Positions 8,562 through 17,692 are shown, counted from the first letter of the stretch. The stretch: 64,000 nucleotides of DNA from WTHC01 sp965218725 (GCA_965218725.1 CBDCLO010000002.1:620001-684000), one strand, 5' to 3'. Notes: generated from the letters alone by a model not told the origin. Numbers and translations: made by a program.

Positions 8562-10441
8562 TGTCTAATTTTAATATAGAGAATATTGGATTATTAGTGG
8601 GCTTGGAGATTCATCAACAATTGTTAACAAAACAAAAATTATTTTGCAGTTGTAAAGCAACAGAAAATAATCACTACAAAAAAACAATTTTACGAAGATT
8701 AAAAGCTTCCAAAAGTGAATTAGGACAATATGATCCATCTGCGTTATTTGAGAACGTCAAATCTAAAGCGATGATATACTATACAACTAAAAATAGCTGT
8801 CTAGTAGAAGAAGATGAAGAGCCTCCACATAATCTTAATAGTAATGCAAAGGATATATCTATTATAATTGCTTCTAATCTAAATTCTAATATTTTTAATG
8901 AAACATATGTAATGAGAAAAATTGTGGTAGACGGATCAAATACAACAGGATTTCAAAGAACTATATTAATATCTCAAGGCGGCAGTATAACAGTAAACCA
9001 AAAAAAAATAAATATTCAAACTATTTGTTTGGAGGAAGATGCTGCAAGATTACTTAATGATCAAAACAATGTTAGGGAATATAGTTTAGATCGATTAGGT
9101 ATTCCACTTATAGAAATCGTGTTAGAACCTATAAATACTAGTCCAGCAGATATTAGAAAAATTGCTTTTTCATTAGGTAGATCATTACGTGTAACAAAAA
9201 AAGTAAAAAGAGGAATTGGGACAATAAGACAGGATGTGAATATTTCTATAAAAGGAGGCAACGTAGTAGAAGTAAAAGGAATACAGAACCTGGATCAATT
9301 AGAAAAAGTAGTAGAATATGAAGCAAGAAGACAATATAGTTTATTAATGATTTCAAAGATTTTAAAAAAAATAGATCCTCAAAAAATAACACAGAATGAT
9401 ATATACGATATGACTGATCTTATTAATTTAAGATCTAATGAAAAACTATTAAAAAATAATTTTAGAATAAAACTAATCAAATTAAAAAATTTTTCAGGTA
9501 TGCTAAAATATAAATATAATGGTATAAGTATTGAGAATGAGTTAAATCAAGTTATAAGATTTTTTGGGATGGATTATATTTTTTGTTCAGATAATCTTCC
9601 AAATAAAGAGATAGATAAGAGACAGATTGAGTGTATCAAAAATGTATTAAAAATATGTTCAAATGATGGATTTGTAATATTGATTGGTAGTAGGCATAAC
9701 ATAGATGTTACGATTAGCTATTTGGTAAAAAGAATTGAGGATTCAAAAAGCTCTATACCATCTGAAACTAGAATGGCCACATTAAATGGCAAAACATTAT
9801 TTCTACGTCCAAAATCTGGAGCATCTAGAATGTATCCAGAAACAGATATTTTACCTATAATTATAACAAAAGAAGAAATAAAAACCGCGAAAAATGATAA
9901 GTTTATGTCGTGGGACGAATCAATAATATGTATCAAGAAAAAATATAACATAAACTCACAACTAGCAGAACAAATTTTTGATTCTAACTATTTAAATATT
10001 TTTGAAAGTATTTGTTCCAATAAAAAACATTCTCCTAACTTTGTTGCTTCTATACTCTGCTCTACAATAACAAAATTGCAAAGAGAAGGATTAAATTTAA
10101 ATCATTTGATTAACAGTGATATTATAAAAGTATTTGATTCGTTAGCAGATAATATAATTACAAATGAAGCTATTGAGATTATTTTTAGAAATGTTATGAC
10201 CAAAAAAACAAAATCAATAACAGAGATTATAAAAAAAATAAGCATAAATCAAGTTAACATGGATACAATTCTAGATTCCGTAGTTAATAATAATAGAGCT
10301 TTTATACAAAAAGAAAGATATAGAGCCATAAACGCTTTGATGGGATTAGCTATGAAGGCATTACGTGGAAAAACTTCTGGAAAAATAATAAATCAAATAT
10401 TACAAAAAAAGATAGATGCTGTATTATATAATAATGACTAG
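8561..10441 (+). CDS. gatE: Glu-tRNA(Gln) amidotransferase subunit E
   Basis: GatB-like kinase/transamidase subunit that phosphorylates Glu-tRNA(Gln) and amidates it with ammonia channelled from GatD. The opening LVGLEIHQQL motif, the CLEEDAARL segment and IPLIEIVLEP are characteristic. The middle part fits the AspRS-like insertion that separates GatE from GatB, and the C-terminal helical tail contacts tRNA. 626 residues, normal length. It overlaps the convergent small gene that follows by 4 nt. The window also encodes a tRNA-Gln(UUG), a substrate of this pathway. Confidence 0.96.
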   Translation: MSNFNIENIGLLVGLEIHQQLLTKQKLFCSCKATENNHYKKTILRRLKASKSELGQYDPSALFENVKSKAMIYYTTKNSCLVEEDEEPPHNLNSNAKDISIIIASNLNSNIFNETYVMRKIVVDGSNTTGFQRTILISQGGSITVNQKKINIQTICLEEDAARLLNDQNNVREYSLDRLGIPLIEIVLEPINTSPADIRKIAFSLGRSLRVTKKVKRGIGTIRQDVNISIKGGNVVEVKGIQNLDQLEKVVEYEARRQYSLLMISKILKKIDPQKITQNDIYDMTDLINLRSNEKLLKNNFRIKLIKLKNFSGMLKYKYNGISIENELNQVIRFFGMDYIFCSDNLPNKEIDKRQIECIKNVLKICSNDGFVILIGSRHNIDVTISYLVKRIEDSKSSIPSETRMATLNGKTLFLRPKSGASRMYPETDILPIIITKEEIKTAKNDKFMSWDESIICIKKKYNINSQLAEQIFDSNYLNIFESICSNKKHSPNFVASILCSTITKLQREGLNLNHLINSDIIKVFDSLADNIITNEAIEIIFRNVMTKKTKSITEIIKKISINQVNMDTILDSVVNNNRAFIQKERYRAINALMGLAMKALRGKTSGKIINQILQKKIDAVLYNND

Positions 10442-10692
10442 GTCAGTTTTCTTCTTTTTGTACCACGCTCAGTTGATATGTAACTACCTCTTGTAGAGAT
10501 AGATTTTGTATCACTAATATCAGCAAGCTTTATGTTTTTTGTTCCTCTCCCTATTGTAATATACGAGTCAACATGCATTTCTTTTTGCTTTTTTTGATAT
10601 TTTTTATATTTTTCTCCTGCCCACTGAGATTCTGATATTTTAACATTGCTACTTGATGTACCTCTATTACTAATTTTTTTAATATTATCCAT
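10438..10692 (-). CDS. Small basic protein of unknown function
   Basis: I do not recognise this 84-residue protein. It is highly charged, rich in Lys, Ser and Arg, with no membrane segment or cysteine. It contains repeated Arg-Gly-Thr motifs (NRGTSSS, GRGTKNI, ERGTKRR) and ends in a basic KRRKLT. The middle KYKKYQKKQKEMH is probably helical. It is convergent with gatE (4-nt overlap). The composition suggests nucleic acid binding, which is inference only. That it is a real gene is supported by its clean ATG and tight fit between gatE and tRNA-Leu. Confidence 0.6.
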   Translation of the reverse strand: MDNIKKISNRGTSSSNVKISESQWAGEKYKKYQKKQKEMHVDSYITIGRGTKNIKLADISDTKSISTRGSYISTERGTKRRKLT

Positions 10693-10741
10693 ATTAATAA
10701 TTCAACTTACTATTGTTTAAGATTATTTATAGTTTATGTGA

Positions 10742-10826
10742 TGCGGGAAGTGGGATTTGAACCCACGAACTTCTAAAAGATAAGAATCTGAATCTTACAC
10801 CATTGACCGATCTTGGTTATTCCCGC
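10742..10826 (-). tRNA. tRNA-Leu (anticodon CAG)
   Basis: Class II tRNA of 85 nt. Acceptor stem GCGGGAA pairs with TTCCCGC. The anticodon stem TAAGA/TCTTA encloses the loop TTCAGAT, giving anticodon CAG. The long variable arm (14 nt) fits leucine, and the T arm is GTGGG-TTCAAAT-CCCAC. The discriminator is A and CCA is not encoded. No intron is present. It sits between the small basic gene and dnaJ on the same strand. Confidence 0.95.
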
Positions 10827-10911
10827 AATAACTATAAAAAAAAAGTACAATATGTCTTTTGCATATAATACGACATATACATTACACGCACTATTATACA
10901 ATTCTGTCATG

Positions 10912-11991
10912 TCAAAAATCATCTTTAAGTTTTTCTAATGTTTCTTTTTGATATTTGTTTAGCTTTTTTGGTATGATTACAACCAGTCTAATATATTGGT
11001 CCCCTTTCCCATATGAACTCCTAGGTAATCCTTCTCCTTTTAGTTTAATTATAGTATTGGGTTGGCTACCAGATTCTATTTTAATTTTTTTACTTCCATT
11101 TAGTGTAGGAACGTAGATTTTTTTACCTAACACTGCATCAAACATATCTATTTTTTCATCATAAAAAATATCTGCACCATCCCTTCTAAATTTCTGATGT
11201 TGTTTAATTTTTACACGTATAACTAAATCACCACTTACGCCACCTTGTATCATCTCACCTTCTCCTGGTATTGTGTAGTCTCCATTTTCTATTCCAGGAG
11301 GTATATTAAATTTAATATTTTTAATACCTTTTTTTTGACCACTACCTTTACAGTTTTTACATGGTTTTTCTATAGAAATACCTTGCCCGTGGCATAATCT
11401 ACATGGTTCTACTGTTACAAAAGTTGAAAAACCCATATTACGTGCATGTCTTACTTGTCCACTTCCATTACATGTAGAACATGTTGTTTTAGAACTTCCT
11501 GGATAGCACCCAGACCCTTTGCATATATCACACACTATATTTTTATTTAGATTTACCTCTACTTGTTTACCATGGAACACTTCTTCAAGTGTAATGGATG
11601 TTTCGTAGAGCATATCATTCCCTTTTTGTTTTCCAAATCCTCCAAATCCCCTTAAAGTTTCAAAAATAGATTCAAAACCACCAGTTGATCTACCAAAAAT
11701 ATCATTAAATATATCATCAAAATTACCACTAGCACCTTTGAATATGTCTTCTGTACTATATCTACCATCCACTCCTACATGGCCATATGTATCATAGATT
11801 TTTCTTTTTTCATTATCTGATAAGACTGCATATGCTTCAGAGATCTCTTTAAAATGTTCTGCAGCTTCATTAGATTTATTTCTGTCAGGATGAAATTTTA
11901 GTGCCAGTTTTCTATATTGTGACTTTATTTCACTATAAGATGATGTTTTATCTATACCTAAAACTTCATAGTAATCACGTTTTGCACTCAT
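10912..11991 (-). CDS. dnaJ: Chaperone DnaJ (Hsp40)
   Basis: Co-chaperone that delivers unfolded substrates to DnaK and stimulates its ATPase. Type I layout: J domain with HPD at 34-36, a Gly/Phe-rich linker (GGFESIFETLRGFGGFG), four CxxCxGxG zinc repeats (CDICKGSG, CSTCNGSG, CRLCHGQG, CKNCKGSG), then the C-terminal substrate-binding domain. 359 residues. It is last in the grpE-dnaK-dnaJ operon, 25 nt after dnaK. The Hsp70 system is of bacterial origin in archaea (general knowledge). Confidence 0.97.
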   Translation of the reverse strand: MSAKRDYYEVLGIDKTSSYSEIKSQYRKLALKFHPDRNKSNEAAEHFKEISEAYAVLSDNEKRKIYDTYGHVGVDGRYSTEDIFKGASGNFDDIFNDIFGRSTGGFESIFETLRGFGGFGKQKGNDMLYETSITLEEVFHGKQVEVNLNKNIVCDICKGSGCYPGSSKTTCSTCNGSGQVRHARNMGFSTFVTVEPCRLCHGQGISIEKPCKNCKGSGQKKGIKNIKFNIPPGIENGDYTIPGEGEMIQGGVSGDLVIRVKIKQHQKFRRDGADIFYDEKIDMFDAVLGKKIYVPTLNGSKKIKIESGSQPNTIIKLKGEGLPRSSYGKGDQYIRLVVIIPKKLNKYQKETLEKLKDDF

Positions 11992-12016
11992 TCCTGTTAT
12001 ATTATATCACAAAAAA

Positions 12017-13849
12017 TTAGTTTTTCTCATTATTTTTTTTAATATTATCATCATTTGTTGTACTAGTATCACCAGTGCCTTTTTTATCAGATGCGTGTAT
12101 GTTTTTATAGAGTTCAGTTGTAATTTCATTAACCATTTTTGTCAATATATCTAATTTTGATTTTATGGTATCTTTATCTTTATCAAAAGATTCTTTCAAT
12201 TCTTTTATGGCATTATTTATCTTTATCCCATGTTCTTGGCTAATTTTATCTTTCAGATCGTGGTTAACTAATTTTTCAGTAGTGTAAATATAGCTTTCAG
12301 CTTGATTTTTAATATCTGTGGATTCTTTTTTTTCTTTATCGGCGTCTGCAAATTTTTCTGCATTTTGTTTTAATCTTTCAATTTCATCTTTAGATAACTT
12401 TGATGCTACTTCAATTGTTATTTTTGCTTCTTTTTTAGTACCTAGATCTTTTGCTGTTACATTAAGTATTCCATTTGTATCTATGTCAAATTTAACTTCT
12501 ATTTGTGGAATTCCTCTAGGCGCAGGAGGTATATCAGAAAGATTAAAACTTCCCAATGAAACATTGTCAGCAGCCATTGATCTTTCTCCTTGGACTACAT
12601 GAATTGTAACTGCAGTTTGATTATCTGCAGCAGTAGTAAAAGTCTTATTTTTAGATATTGGTATTGTAGTATTACTCTCTATTAGTGGTTCTCTAACACC
12701 TCCTAGCGTTTCAATGCCAAGAGTTAGTGGAGTAACATCTAGTAATACAATATCACTTGTAACATCACCAGCTATTATTCCAGCTTGAATAGCTGCACCT
12801 AGCGCAACAGCTTCCATAGGATCAACACCACTCTCAGGGTCTTTACTAATCATATCACCGACAAATTTCCTAACTAGTGGAATTCGAGTTGGTCCTCCTA
12901 TCAACACAATTTTTGATATGTCTGAAGAAGGAAGCTTTGAATCTCTGAGTGCTTTTTCAATTGAAGGCCTACATTTTTCAACTATTGGTGTTATAAGCTC
13001 ATCTAGTTTAGCTCTTGTCAATTTCAACTCTAGATTTTGTGTGCCTGAAGATTGATCATATGAAATAAATGGTAAATTAATATCTGTTTCCAATACTGTA
13101 GACAATTCAATTTTTGCTTTTTCTGCACTTTCTCTAATTCTTGTCATTGCAGTACTATCTTTTGTAAGATCTATGCCAGTAATTCTTCTAAAATCATCAA
13201 CAACATAATCAATTATTACTTTATCCATATCAGTACCACCTAGATTTGTATCACCTGAAGTACTCAAGACTTCAAAAACACCACTCCCCATTTCCATTAC
13301 AGTAACATCTAATGTACCTCCTCCAAAATCAAATACAAGTATCTTCATATCTACTTTTGTTTTATCTAAACCAAATGCAAGTGAAGCTGCAGTAGGCTCA
13401 TTGATTATTCGTACCACGTCAATTCCAGCTATAGTTCCAGCATCTTTAGTTGCTTGTCGTTGGTTATCATTAAAATATGCAGGCACAGTAATTACTGCTT
13501 TTTCTACTTTTTCTCCTATAAAAGATTCAGCATCTTTTTTTATTTTTTGTAGAATAAATGCAGATATTTGCTGAGGTTTATACTCTTTGTTATCTATTTT
13601 AAATATATGATCAGTGCCCATCTTCCTCTTAGCAGCAACTATTGTTTTATCTGGATTAGTAATTGCTTGTCTTCTTGCTGGTTCACCAACAAGTAACTCA
13701 TCACTTTTACTAAATGCCACATATGATGGAAATGCTTTTCCTCCTATTGACATTCCTTCTGCTGCTGGTATAAGCACTGGTTTTCCTCCCATCACCACTG
13801 CAGCTGCTGAATTACTTGTTCCTAAATCAATACCAATTATTTTAGCCAT
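12017..13849 (-). CDS. dnaK: Chaperone DnaK (Hsp70)
   Basis: ATP-driven chaperone. The nucleotide-binding domain (1 to about 370) begins AKIIGIDLGTSNS and contains DFGGGTLDVTVM and IGGPTRIPLV; the linker region with DVTPLTLGIE leads to the substrate-binding domain and helical lid. The C-terminal tail is Lys/Asp-rich rather than the bacterial EEVKD type. The start is the ATG at 13849 (610 residues), preceded by a good Shine-Dalgarno sequence; the GTG at 13858 would lie within that site. It begins one base after the grpE stop codon. Confidence 0.97.
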   Translation of the reverse strand: MAKIIGIDLGTSNSAAAVVMGGKPVLIPAAEGMSIGGKAFPSYVAFSKSDELLVGEPARRQAITNPDKTIVAAKRKMGTDHIFKIDNKEYKPQQISAFILQKIKKDAESFIGEKVEKAVITVPAYFNDNQRQATKDAGTIAGIDVVRIINEPTAASLAFGLDKTKVDMKILVFDFGGGTLDVTVMEMGSGVFEVLSTSGDTNLGGTDMDKVIIDYVVDDFRRITGIDLTKDSTAMTRIRESAEKAKIELSTVLETDINLPFISYDQSSGTQNLELKLTRAKLDELITPIVEKCRPSIEKALRDSKLPSSDISKIVLIGGPTRIPLVRKFVGDMISKDPESGVDPMEAVALGAAIQAGIIAGDVTSDIVLLDVTPLTLGIETLGGVREPLIESNTTIPISKNKTFTTAADNQTAVTIHVVQGERSMAADNVSLGSFNLSDIPPAPRGIPQIEVKFDIDTNGILNVTAKDLGTKKEAKITIEVASKLSKDEIERLKQNAEKFADADKEKKESTDIKNQAESYIYTTEKLVNHDLKDKISQEHGIKINNAIKELKESFDKDKDTIKSKLDILTKMVNEITTELYKNIHASDKKGTGDTSTTNDDNIKKNNEKN

Positions 13850-13850
13850 T

Positions 13851-14576
13851 TCAATCACCTTTTAATTTTCTTGATATTACCACTATACTTGGTCTAATTA
13901 CTCTATTATGAGAAATATATCCTTTCCTAATTTCTTTTGTTATTGTATTCTCATCTAATGTGTCATCTTCTATAATCTTTATAGATTCATGAAAATTTGG
14001 ATCAAACAATTCACCTAACGCTTCAATGGGACTGACTTTATACTTTGTTAATAAAGATGTAATATTTTTCAATATGGATCTAATTCCACTTGTATTTACT
14101 TCTTCAGAGTCTAATATATTCTTTGCACGTACAAGATCATCATAAATCTCAAGAAAATCCATCATGAATTTATCTATTTTATAATTTATTTGGTTTTCAA
14201 CATTTAGTTTAATTTGTTTTTCTAAATTTTGAAAGTCTACTATTGATCGTTGTAATTTTTCTTCTAGTAGATCTATATGTCTATCTTTTATTAGTAGTTC
14301 TTCTTGTTCTTTTGGTTCTGTGGTAGGTGTTGTATCTTGTTCTTTTGGTTCTGTGGTAGGTGTTGTATCTTGTTCTTTTGGTTCTGTGGTAGGTGTTGTA
14401 TCTTGTTCTTTTGGTTCTGTGGTAGGTGTTGTATCTTGTTCTTTTGGTTCTGTGGTAGGTGTTGTATCTTGTTCTTTTGGTTCTGTGGTAGGTGTTGTAT
14501 CTTGTTCTTTTGGTTCTGTGGTAGGTGTTGTATCTTGTTCTTTTGGTTCTGTGGTAGGTGTTATATATTGTTCCAA
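13851..14576 (-). CDS. grpE: Nucleotide exchange factor GrpE with N-terminal 11-residue repeats
   Basis: GrpE releases ADP from DnaK. Residues from about 95 on form the coiled coil and beta domain (QNLEKQIKLNVENQ, FMMDFLEIYDDLVRAKN, VSPIEALGELFDPNFHESI), ending KGYISHNRVIRPSIVVIS as in normal GrpE. Before this lie eight copies of the unit TPTTEPKEQDT (the first partly diverged), an acidic, Pro/Thr-rich and probably disordered extension. The start appears to be a TTG at 14576; a stop codon lies just upstream in frame and no other start precedes the repeats. First gene of the grpE-dnaK-dnaJ operon. Confidence 0.93.
   Translation of the reverse strand: MEQYITPTTEPKEQDTTPTTEPKEQDTTPTTEPKEQDTTPTTEPKEQDTTPTTEPKEQDTTPTTEPKEQDTTPTTEPKEQDTTPTTEPKEQEELLIKDRHIDLLEEKLQRSIVDFQNLEKQIKLNVENQINYKIDKFMMDFLEIYDDLVRAKNILDSEEVNTSGIRSILKNITSLLTKYKVSPIEALGELFDPNFHESIKIIEDDTLDENTITKEIRKGYISHNRVIRPSIVVISRKLKGD
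13854..13860 (-). promoter_or_regulatory. Shine-Dalgarno site of dnaK inside the grpE end
   Basis: On the minus strand AGGTGAT precedes the dnaK ATG (13849) with four bases between. It matches the anti-SD end of archaeal 16S rRNA (AUCACCUCC) and overlaps the last codons of grpE. It decides between the GTG at 13858 and the ATG at 13849 and suggests internal, translationally coupled initiation. Confidence 0.65.
14303..14566 (-). repeat. 33-bp tandem repeat array (8 copies) within grpE
   Basis: Eight in-frame 33-bp units run head to tail, encoding the 11-residue repeat at the GrpE N-terminus. The copies look identical at the DNA level except the outermost (TATAT in place of TGTAT near 14560). 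Such uniformity implies recent expansion by slippage or unequal exchange. A multiple of three keeps the frame, so copy number may vary between strains. Confidence 0.95.
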
Positions 14577-14610
14577 GATAATACTACATTAGTTTAACAT
14601 AAATTTATTT

Positions 14611-15735
14611 TTATCGTAAAGTTTCATATAAAGGATTAGCTTTAATGATTATAATACCACTATTTTTTCTTTTGTCAACTATAGTTTTATAGTCATATTT
14701 AGAACATGCTACGAATATAACAGTTTTTTCATTATGAAATAGATCAAAATTTGGATCCATGTGTGCTTCTACATCTATCACATAATCTTTAATTTTAGTT
14801 GTAATATTATTCAACATTTCTAGCTTATCACCTCTAATATCATTTTGATCTATTTTCCACGATAATATGATTTTTGTTTTGCTAGCCTTCAGGGAATTTT
14901 TTTTAAGAATGAACCTTATTTTATCTGTCAATCTTTTGATATATCCATTAATACTTTTAGTGCTACCATTAATAAAATACATGAGAGTATGTATATTATC
15001 AAATGATGAACCTATGGATCGTAGATCATATAATTCACATACTATATCATCAAGAAAAATATTCTTAAACTCCTTATATGCCACATCACTTTTTAATTTA
15101 TCATCTTTTACAGATTTACATACCTCTAATATACTACACAGATTTGAAAATCTAGATGTTATATGTACTACATGGAATTGTTCAGCAGATTGTATTGGTA
15201 TAAAATTTTTTTTATTATCACATAGAAGATCACCCAATACCAAGTCTTGTTTATTATTGAAAGAGCCTATAAAACATGGCTCATACGTACTGTTCAACGG
15301 ATAATAGAAATACGAGATAGATTTTCCTATTTCCAGTCCCGTTATATGTTCTAGCAACAACATATTTTCATTATTACCACCTAGCCCTGTTGGCAAGTTA
15401 TATATAATTGAGCTATTCTTTTTCACAGGAGCTACTGCATCTTTAAATTTAGCGTTAACTTCATCTTTTGTATCAAATCCTGTTTTTCTTATTCTTGGGG
15501 CAAAAAACAGGTATTGTGAACTGGATATGGCCACATCTATTGGTACCACTGAAAGTAATTGTTCATATTCTTTAAGTAATGATATGTTAGGATATGATTT
15601 TACAGTTTCGGGTTTTAAATTTATTGCTGATGATGTAGATTCATCTATTATATGAACATTTACTCCTTTAATAGATATTTTACAAGCAAGTGAATAGCCT
15701 TCTGCACTAAGTCCATAGACAACAGCATTTTTCAT
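14611..15735 (-). CDS. Rossmann-fold protein, possibly a diverged UDP-sugar dehydrogenase relative
   Basis: The 374-residue protein opens with a nucleotide-binding beta-alpha-beta unit: AVVYGLSAEGYSLA, then a strand ending HIIDE, typical for NAD binding. The layout loosely recalls UDP-glucose/GDP-mannose dehydrogenases, and the GLGGNNENMLLLEHITGLEIG segment resembles the region after their N-terminal domain. I cannot see the family's catalytic Cys motif clearly, so activity is doubtful. It lies upstream of grpE on the same strand (34-nt gap) and could share its transcript. Function unassigned. Confidence 0.5.
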   Translation of the reverse strand: MKNAVVYGLSAEGYSLACKISIKGVNVHIIDESTSSAINLKPETVKSYPNISLLKEYEQLLSVVPIDVAISSSQYLFFAPRIRKTGFDTKDEVNAKFKDAVAPVKKNSSIIYNLPTGLGGNNENMLLLEHITGLEIGKSISYFYYPLNSTYEPCFIGSFNNKQDLVLGDLLCDNKKNFIPIQSAEQFHVVHITSRFSNLCSILEVCKSVKDDKLKSDVAYKEFKNIFLDDIVCELYDLRSIGSSFDNIHTLMYFINGSTKSINGYIKRLTDKIRFILKKNSLKASKTKIILSWKIDQNDIRGDKLEMLNNITTKIKDYVIDVEAHMDPNFDLFHNEKTVIFVACSKYDYKTIVDKRKNSGIIIIKANPLYETLR

Positions 15736-15843
15736 GCATGTATATAATAAAAAGACAAAAAAAACGTATTGAAATTTATATTATTCCAAAAGTATGAAAT
15801 AGAAAATGTCATTAACATGAATATGGTTAATATATTGTCCGGC

Positions 15844-15930
15844 AGCCCGGTAGAAATTATTGCCGAGTGTAGAGGTCAAGCATAAGGGCCTTTGGAGCCT
15901 TTGACCCCAGTTCGAATCTGGGCCGGGCTA
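15844..15930 (+). tRNA. tRNA-Gln (anticodon UUG), intron-containing
   Basis: Acceptor AGCCCGG/CCGGGCT, T arm CCCAG-TTCGAAT-CTGGG, anticodon stem AGGGC/GCCTT enclosing CTTTGGA, anticodon TTG. Discriminator A, no encoded CCA. Read straight through, the D arm is too long. Removing 14 nt (15854-15867) restores a canonical 73-nt tRNA with D stem GTGT/GCAT and the GG of the D loop. Exons are therefore 15844-15853 and 15868-15930. Confidence 0.93.
15854..15867 (+). other. Probable 14-nt non-canonical tRNA intron
   Basis: The extra 14 nt lie between tRNA positions 10 and 11 (D stem), not at the usual 37/38. A bulge-helix-bulge can be drawn: a 4-bp helix CGGT (15848-15851) with GCCG (15862-15865); 3-nt bulges AGA (15852-15854) and AGT (15866-15868). 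Cleavage after the second base of each bulge removes 15854-15867 exactly. The intron helix is only about 2 bp with a short loop. Archaeal splicing endonuclease cuts this motif. Confidence 0.8.
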
Positions 15931-15937
15931 CAAAACA

Positions 15938-16699
15938 TTAAAAATCTATATCAGCAACAAATTTTATAGCTATAAAAAATGAACATAATGATAATACAGC
16001 AATAATAAAGATTTCCAGTACTATTATATCAGAATACAAATTAAAGATTGCAGCTCTAATTATATCTACTACATATGTCAATGGATTAATATAAAATACA
16101 ATAGAAAGTGCTTCTGGTAATCTTGTTGCAGGATAAAATGCAGTACTTGCAAATGCAAAAAATAGAAATATGCTATTTGTAATCACATTAAATAATTCAC
16201 TTGTTTTTATAATTGTGGATATTATAGATGCGATAGAACCAAATAAAATAGATCCTGTTATAGAAATAAAAATTATAATAGGTATTGTAAGTAAATTAAA
16301 TTCAGCAGATTTAAAAAATACTGGATATCCTATTATCATTATAATTGCCGCACTTGAAAAACCAATTATTCCTATCGTACACATATTACTAAATATATAA
16401 TGTATTTTTGTAAATGGTCCTACCAATATTTGTTCAAACATTCCGTGCTTTCTATCATTCCATATAATAGTTCCAGACACAAGAGTGCTATTCATTATAT
16501 TAAATCCAATCATTCCAGTAGCTAAATATGATTGGTAATCTATAGATCTATTTTGAAATACAACATTGCTTATTAGTGATGTGTATGCAAAACCAGCTAT
16601 AAATATATAAATTAATGGGAAAACAATTTGCCAAATTAAGAACATTGGAGTAATCGTGACAGTAAGGTTTCTATTAATAAGTCTAATTATTTGATGCAT
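15938..16699 (-). CDS. ABC-2 type transporter permease
   Basis: Integral membrane half of an exporter. The 253-residue protein has about six hydrophobic helices and the conserved middle segment GTIIWNDRKHGMFEQILVGP found in ABC-2/NodJ-type permeases. Its start overlaps the stop of the ATPase gene by one base, so the pair forms one operon. Substrate unknown; related systems move drugs, lipids or polysaccharides. The 3' end lies 8 nt from the tRNA-Gln gene on the opposite strand. Confidence 0.9.
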   Translation of the reverse strand: MHQIIRLINRNLTVTITPMFLIWQIVFPLIYIFIAGFAYTSLISNVVFQNRSIDYQSYLATGMIGFNIMNSTLVSGTIIWNDRKHGMFEQILVGPFTKIHYIFSNMCTIGIIGFSSAAIIMIIGYPVFFKSAEFNLLTIPIIIFISITGSILFGSIASIISTIIKTSELFNVITNSIFLFFAFASTAFYPATRLPEALSIVFYINPLTYVVDIIRAAIFNLYSDIIVLEIFIIAVLSLCSFFIAIKFVADIDF

Positions 16700-17619
16700 T
16701 ATTCACTGACTATCTTAAGAAAAACATCTTCTAGGTTATTTTTAATATAATACAGATCTTCTATATGTACGCTATTATAATTCAATATTTCTAAAGTTTT
16801 TAATAATGTAGTTTCAGTGTTATTAGATCCTATTAAAATCACCAAGTCTTCATAATTAATTTCACAGTCACCTATTTTTGATATCTCATCTAATACAGTT
16901 TGTTTTGTTTTTGAGATGTATATTTTTACTCTTTTGGTATCACTAAAATGGTTTTTTAAGTCTTGTGGGGAACTAGTTGTTATGATTTTCCCATTGTTCA
17001 TTATTGCAATTTTATCACAGATGTATTCAGCTTCTGTTAGTACATGAGTTGTAAAAAATATAGTAAGCCCAGATTTTGCCTTGGTACTCATAAAATCTAG
17101 CAGATTTCTTTTAAAGTATGGATCTAGTCCTACAGCTGGTTCATCTAAAAATAACAGTTTCATGTTGTGCATAAACTCACGTGCAATCTGTACTATACGT
17201 CTCTGGCCAATTGATAAGTCATTATTTCTTCTATGTTGTATTTTTTCTAAATTAAATTCTTTAATTATTTTTTTTTTTCTAATCTCTCTTTCAATTTTAT
17301 TAACATTCCACAGCATTCCATATTTATCCAATGATTTTTCAACAGTTAAAAATGGTTCATAGCTAGGTTTTTGAAATATAACCCCTATTTTATTTCTAAT
17401 TCTTAATGGATGTTTAATAGCATCAATACCAAATATACTCAATTCACCACTAGTTGGTTTTATCAAAGTAGTCAATAATTTTATTAATGTTGACTTACCA
17501 GCACCATTAGGACCAATAAAACCAAATATTTCACCATATTGCACAGATAAATGTACGTCAGATACTGCGTTAATATTAGCATATGATTTATGGAGAGATA
17601 CAGCATTTATGCAAGACAT
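16699..17619 (-). CDS. ABC-2 type transporter ATP-binding protein
   Basis: ATPase partner of the permease that follows. Walker A GPNGAGKS (36-43), signature LSIGQ, Walker B LLFLDEP followed by AVGLDP, and the H-loop FFTTHV. The ABC domain covers about 1-225; the C-terminal 80 residues are the DrrA/NodI-type extension. 306 residues. Upstream is the divergent RPA gene, so a bidirectional promoter lies between 17620 and 17692. Confidence 0.94.
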   Translation of the reverse strand: MSCINAVSLHKSYANINAVSDVHLSVQYGEIFGFIGPNGAGKSTLIKLLTTLIKPTSGELSIFGIDAIKHPLRIRNKIGVIFQKPSYEPFLTVEKSLDKYGMLWNVNKIEREIRKKKIIKEFNLEKIQHRRNNDLSIGQRRIVQIAREFMHNMKLLFLDEPAVGLDPYFKRNLLDFMSTKAKSGLTIFFTTHVLTEAEYICDKIAIMNNGKIITTSSPQDLKNHFSDTKRVKIYISKTKQTVLDEISKIGDCEINYEDLVILIGSNNTETTLLKTLEILNYNSVHIEDLYYIKNNLEDVFLKIVSE

Positions 17620-17692
17620 ATTTTTATGTTTCTATACCTATTAATTTACTTAATGAAATTTTTATTAATGTAATTCAATATTACATAAATAG

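Noticed and set aside
14304..14597. Two long plus-strand reading frames opposite grpE made of Cys/Phe- or Val/Ser-rich repeats
   Set aside because: They are the antisense frames of the 33-bp repeat array; a repeat without stops in one frame often stays open in the others. No start signal or sensible protein.
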